Below are positions 60,759-64,000 of a DNA stretch of 64,000 bases, piece by piece. A program made the position numbers and the translations under genes. The notes below the pieces were generated by a model. That model saw only the letters and a list, made by a program, of their open reading frames with translations. It searched no databases and was not told the DNA's origin. How positions within the stretch are numbered: position 1 is the stretch's first letter; every line of letters begins with the position of its first letter. Origin of the DNA: Trebonia sp035294225 (lineage in GTDB: Bacteria > Actinomycetota > Actinomycetes > Streptosporangiales > Streptosporangiaceae); NCBI GenBank assembly GCA_035294225.1, contig DATGLH010000085.1:1-64000 (forward strand), read 5' to 3'.

Positions 60759-61029
60759 CGGGAATCCTCTTGAACGGAATGAGGCGGACGGTACCGAATT
60801 GCGTCGCTGTCGCGAGGGCCTGTTCCAGGGCGATGCGCTCCAGTGCGGCGAGACCCGCCAGTTGCTGTGCCTGCATGCCTGAGGCCGGCTGCCCTCCCCG
60901 GAGCCGGGAGAATCCCTCCGGGAGGGTCTCAGGCGTCATCGGACACGCTCATCGACCGCGATTGCTCCCGATAGCAGCATGTTCCGACGCACGACGATGC
61001 GACGGTGGACATGAGTTGAATAAGACCTC

Positions 61030-61374
61030 TCATTTCTTCCTGGCCTCACCGCCCCAGGCCTGGCGAAAGGCTTCAGCACCCATCCGGAAAGGTGGGCTAC
61101 GCCGCCACATCAACAAGCTCAAGTCTTTATAGGCCGCGACTAGATACGCCGGGCCGGGGAACGCCCTGCTTACTTGCCGCGCAGCGGCCAGCGACTCCCC
61201 AGACTGAAGTTGCGACAGTAACGGCGCGTGAACTTCCTGAGTTGAGCCGTGTCACCACAGCATCGTTAAGGCCATGTCCCCTGTCCGCAGGCCGCCCACG
61301 GATGCCTCGCGAGCCAGCGGAAATCCGGCGCAGCCGAGCCCGATAACAAGCAAGACCGCACTCACCTGTCTCAT
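61030..61374 (-). pseudogene. Small secreted protein gene interrupted by an in-frame TGA
   Basis: ATG 61374 has GGGGAG upstream. The first 40 codons give a signal-like start MRQVSAVLLVIGLGCAGFPL. Codon 41 (61252-61254) is TGA. Exactly the same frame continues open for a further 73 codons: HGSTQEVHAPLLSQLQSGES, then AYLVAAYKDLSLLMWRRSPP and a basic end, to TGA at 61030. The continuation has the codon and residue pattern of real protein, so a nonsense mutation, sequence error or read-through is likely. It precedes the GT2 gene. Confidence 0.55.
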
Positions 61375-61599
61375 CACTTCTCCCCGTGTTTAAACACTGA
61401 ATAACGATTTATTCACCACTCTGCAGTGCTTAGATGACGCATAAAGCCACGACCATTCTGCCCTGGTCGCGACGGCAAAACTCCCTATCAGGACGGAATC
61501 TCCTGGATTCCCCTCAGGTATTCCCTATAAGGATGGGATCTCCCGGATGCCCGGACAGGGTCAGGCAGGCCCTTCGGCGGCCGGGAACTCCGGCGCGGG
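61375..61599. repeat. Spacer with 32-base imperfect direct repeat
   Basis: CTCCCTATCAGGACGGAATC and 12 further bases at 61481-61512 match TTCCCTATAAGGATGGGATC and the next 12 at 61521-61552 (26 of 32 by eye; period 40). The stretch from about 61390 is AT-rich (AACACTGAATAACGATTTAT) and may hold the promoter of the interrupted gene. Confidence 0.6.
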
Positions 61600-62256
61600 C
61601 TAACGCCGGATCCCGTGCCGCACGGCCTCCGGGGCGAACCCGGCCGCCAGGGCGCTGAGCGCCGCGTCCAGGTACACGGTCAGGTCGCTGTCCGCCCGCG
61701 CCGACCAGCGGTCGTAGGCCGCGCGGCAGACGGCCAGCACAGCACGCCCCACTGCCAGCGGGTACAGCGAGTCGGCGGGCTGGCCGAGGCGGCGGCCGGC
61801 GAACTCCCTGATCGCCTGCTCCCATGCCTCGTAGTGCTCGGCGGCGCTGAACGACAGCGCCGGCACGGTGGCGATCAGGTTCATCCGCAGGCGCATCTCG
61901 GGCACGTCTTCCGCGTGGTAGTGGTTCGCCGCGACCACAGCGCCGCGGATGGCCTCCATCATCGGCGTGTCGTCCGGGACCGCGGCGAGCGCGGCGCGGA
62001 TCGTCTCCACCTCGGTCTCGAACTCGGCCCACAGCACGCTCGCCTTGGTGGTGAAGTAACGAAAGAACGTGCGCTCGCTGACGCCGGCCTCGGTTGCGAT
62101 CTGCTCGATCGTCGTGTTCTCGAACCCGCGCTCGGCGAACAGCCGCAGCGCGACCTTCTGCAGCTCACGGCGGCTCGTGGACGGCGGTCGTCCCCGCCGG
62201 GGTGCCGAGCCTGGAGCCGGGCCAGGAGCCAGCCCGGCCGCCTCGAGGTCTGTCAC
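61600..62256 (-). CDS. TetR-family regulator, MftR-like
   Basis: 218 residues. GRPPSTSRRELQKVALRLFA, then TIEQIATEAGVSERTFFRYF is the TetR HTH. The C-terminal ligand domain (YEAWEQAIREFAGRRLGQPA) is of the kind seen in mycofactocin-system regulators, which sense acyl-CoA in mycobacteria. The basic N-terminal arm is rich in Pro/Ala. It is divergent from an SDR gene of mycofactocin type, with a palindrome in between, so it probably represses that gene and itself. Confidence 0.83.
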   Translation of the reverse strand: MTDLEAAGLAPGPAPGSAPRRGRPPSTSRRELQKVALRLFAERGFENTTIEQIATEAGVSERTFFRYFTTKASVLWAEFETEVETIRAALAAVPDDTPMMEAIRGAVVAANHYHAEDVPEMRLRMNLIATVPALSFSAAEHYEAWEQAIREFAGRRLGQPADSLYPLAVGRAVLAVCRAAYDRWSARADSDLTVYLDAALSALAAGFAPEAVRHGIRR

Positions 62257-62340
62257 TATTTCATCCCCTACACCATGGGCACCAAGGGACTCGCAGCCAC
62301 CAAGCCTTGCTTAAGTCACCTACTGACATTAACATCAAAC

Positions 62341-62365
62341 TATTACGACACCCACTGACGTAATA
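62341..62365. promoter_or_regulatory. Candidate TetR operator
   Basis: Imperfect 25-base palindrome: TATTACGACA, five bases, TGACGTAATA, with 9 of 10 positions paired per half. A related 17-base sequence GTCACCTACTGACATTA (62315-62331) matches GACACCCACTGACGTAA (62347-62363) at 13 of 17, spaced three helical turns. It is 54 bases before the SDR start. Confidence 0.6.
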
Positions 62366-62418
62366 CCCGGAGCGCTCCCCAGCCCCGGGCCTGGCAACAC
62401 CGAGAGGAACGCAAGGTC

Positions 62419-63234
62419 ATGGGAAAGCTTGAGGGCAAAGTCGCCTTCATCACCGGCGCCGCGCGCGGCCAGGGCCGCAGCCACGCCGTCCGGCTCGCCG
62501 AAGAAGGCGCGGACATCATCGCCGTCGACATCTGCCGGCAGATCGACACCGTGCCCTACCCGATGTCCACGCCCGACGACCTCGCCGAAACGGCCAAGCA
62601 GGTCGAGGCGCTCGACCGGCGGATCTTCACCGCGCAGGCCGACGTCCGTGACGAGGAACAGCTCAAGCGGGCCTTCGAGCAGGGCACGGCCGAGGTCGGT
62701 CCGGTCGACATCGTCCTGGCCAACGCCGGCATCGCCCCCATGTCCATGCACCCGGTAGCCCGGGAATGGCAGGACGTCATCGACGTCAACCTTACCGGCG
62801 TCTACAACACGGTCCAGGTCGCGATCCCGTCGATGATCGAGCGCGGCCGGGGCGGCGCGATCGTGCTGACCAGCTCCACCGCCGGCCTCAACGGCATCGG
62901 CGGGAACACGCCGGGCGGCCTCGGCTATACCGCCGCCAAGCACGGGGTCGTCGGACTCATGCGCGCTTACGCCAACTACCTCGCCCAGTACAGCATCCGC
63001 GTCAACACCGTCCACCCGACCGGGGTCCGCACCCCGATGGTCGTCAACGACGCCATGCAGGAGTTCCTCGCCCAGGATCCGCAGCTGTCCAACGCGATGG
63101 CCAACGCGCTTCCGGTCGACATGGTCGAGCCGGTGGACATCTCCAACGCGATCGTCTGGCTGGTCTCCGACGACGCCCGCTACGTCACCGGCGTCACGCT
63201 CCCGGTCGACGCCGGCTTCACCAACAAGAAGTGA
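62419..63234 (+). CDS. Mycofactocin-type SDR oxidoreductase
   Basis: 271 residues. TGAARGQGRSHAVRLAEEGA (Gly motif with the extra RSHA typical of the group), DICRQIDTVPYPMSTPDDLA, NAG in VLANAGIAPM, and YTAAKHGVVGLMRAYANYLA with catalytic Tyr and Lys. The long insert after the Gly motif (about residues 35-65) is characteristic of mycofactocin-coupled SDRs, in which NAD is not readily exchanged. Preceded by GAGAGG about 13 bases upstream. Substrate unknown. Confidence 0.9.
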   Translation: MGKLEGKVAFITGAARGQGRSHAVRLAEEGADIIAVDICRQIDTVPYPMSTPDDLAETAKQVEALDRRIFTAQADVRDEEQLKRAFEQGTAEVGPVDIVLANAGIAPMSMHPVAREWQDVIDVNLTGVYNTVQVAIPSMIERGRGGAIVLTSSTAGLNGIGGNTPGGLGYTAAKHGVVGLMRAYANYLAQYSIRVNTVHPTGVRTPMVVNDAMQEFLAQDPQLSNAMANALPVDMVEPVDISNAIVWLVSDDARYVTGVTLPVDAGFTNKK

Positions 63235-63250
63235 AAGCGAGGCGAACAGC

Positions 63251-64000
63251 GTGCCAGGACGAGTAGCAGGCAAGGTCGCCTTCATCACCGGCGCCGCGCG
63301 CGGCCAGGGCCGCAGCCACGCCGTCCGGCTCGCCGAGGAAGGCGCGGACATCATCGCCGTCGACATCTGCAAGGACTACAAGACAGTCGGCTACGGCATG
63401 GCGACACCAGAAGACCTGGCCCAGACCGTGAAGGCCGTCGAGGCCCTCGACCGGCGCATCATCGCCACCCAGGCGGACGTCCGTGACGCGCAAGCGCTCA
63501 AGCAAGCTGTCGACGCCGGCGTCGCCCAGCTCGGCAAGCTCGACATCGTCGTGGCGAACGCCGGGATCTGCACCGTGCAGAGCTGGGAAGAAGTCACCCC
63601 GGCCATCTGGCAGGACACCCTCGACACCAACTTGACCGGTGTCTGGAACACGATGGTGGCGGCGGCGCCGCACCTGATCGCCAACGGCGGCGGCTCGATC
63701 ATCTGCACGAGCTCCACCGCCGGCATCAAAGGGCTGCCGTTCCTGGCCCCGTACGTGGCGGCCAAGCACGGCGTGGTCGGCATCGCGAAGACGATGGCCA
63801 ACGAGCTCGCCAGGCACGGCATCCGGGTGAACACCGTTCACCCGACCGGCGTGGATACCCCGATGGCGGCCGGCCTCGGCGGACTCGACTCACTGATCGC
63901 CAAGGACCCGAACCTCGGGCCGATCTTCATGAACACGCTGCCGGTGGAGTCGGTCGACCCGCGCGACATCAGCAACGCGGTGCTGTTCCTCGCCTCGGAC
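63251..64000 (+). CDS. Second mycofactocin-type SDR oxidoreductase, truncated by window end
   Basis: At least 250 residues from GTG 63251, with AGGCGAA just upstream. It starts GRVAGKVAFITGAARGQGRS and keeps YVAAKHGVVGIAKTMANELA with the Tyr-Lys pair. It is 16 bases after the first SDR. The segment from VAFITGA to VDIC is nearly base-identical between the two genes (about 92 bases, one difference) while the rest differs more, pointing to recent gene conversion or selection on a duplicated pair. The remaining C-terminus is outside the window. Confidence 0.9.
   Translation, partial: MPGRVAGKVAFITGAARGQGRSHAVRLAEEGADIIAVDICKDYKTVGYGMATPEDLAQTVKAVEALDRRIIATQADVRDAQALKQAVDAGVAQLGKLDIVVANAGICTVQSWEEVTPAIWQDTLDTNLTGVWNTMVAAAPHLIANGGGSIICTSSTAGIKGLPFLAPYVAAKHGVVGIAKTMANELARHGIRVNTVHPTGVDTPMAAGLGGLDSLIAKDPNLGPIFMNTLPVESVDPRDISNAVLFLASD

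Noticed and set aside
61252..61254. Selenocysteine codon in the small secreted protein
   Set aside because: No SECIS-like structure or sel gene was seen; nonsense mutation or error is simpler.

Overview
This is a high-GC window from a filamentous-type actinomycete, most likely in or near the Streptosporangiales/Streptomycetales. The evidence is codon usage dominated by G/C third positions, frequent GTG starts and four-base ATGA/GTGA overlaps. Three marker loci agree: a BldG-type STAS protein with its partner ATPase, flanked by a DEAD/DEAH-DUF1998 helicase and the proton-pumping pyrophosphatase hppA (the Streptomyces bldG neighbourhood); the nth-NUDIX and holin-epoxide hydrolase-MarP neighbourhoods; and a mycofactocin-type dehydrogenase set. 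I saw no rRNA, tRNA, CRISPR array, integrase or transposase. The genus call is inference.

Layout. 0-6.4 kb: an ArsR-type repressor divergent from an operon for uptake and hydrolysis of peptides or acyl amino acids (M20 amidohydrolase, lipoprotein binding protein, M19 dipeptidase, permease, ATPase), with a perfect palindrome between them. 6.5-9.7 kb: a diiron ferritin-like protein, two decayed MarR-type genes, and a DUF2231-Rieske fusion. 9.7-19.6 kb: housekeeping genes (SPFH protein, ABC ATPase, serB, hppA, bldG pair, helicase). 20.3-28.7 kb: holin-like protein, epoxide hydrolase, DUF309, MarP protease, two-component pair, SDR, QueA-like enzyme, NUDIX and nth. 28.9-32.9 kb: an NDMA/mycofactocin-type alcohol dehydrogenase, a ComF-like protein, an integral membrane protein and a second NUDIX.

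33.0-35.9 kb holds two tandem AIM24-family proteins with N-terminal zinc motifs, divergent from an SPFH protein with C-terminal zinc ribbons. 36.2-38.6 kb holds an ATP-grasp enzyme whose reading frame runs into repeats, then a DUF1906-like protein. 38.6-49.2 kb is one long leftward molybdenum/tungsten operon: MobA-MoaD fusion, aldehyde:ferredoxin oxidoreductase, formate dehydrogenase alpha, NuoEF-type diaphorase, MoeA, and MoeA fused to a periplasmic-binding-like domain. 49.3-53.4 kb encodes one 1347-residue membrane protein joining a processive GT2 synthase to a GH18-like domain and two chitin-binding-type modules.

53.6-61.4 kb is an envelope/exopolysaccharide region: DUF6918-like protein, membrane-bound metal-dependent hydrolase, FemAB/GNAT-like protein, TylF-like methyltransferase, GH26-like lipoprotein, GT2 synthase, a 45-residue membrane ORF, and a small secreted-protein gene interrupted by TGA. 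Repeat-rich spacers separate these. 61.6-64 kb: a TetR/MftR-like regulator divergent from two tandem mycofactocin-type SDR genes, the second cut by the window end.

The points most worth a second look are the GT2-GH18 fusion, the AIM24/SPFH zinc-ribbon locus, the Mo/W operon with two fusion proteins, a dispersed repeat present three times at 3' ends of genes, the TGA-interrupted secreted protein, and two well-formed candidate operators.
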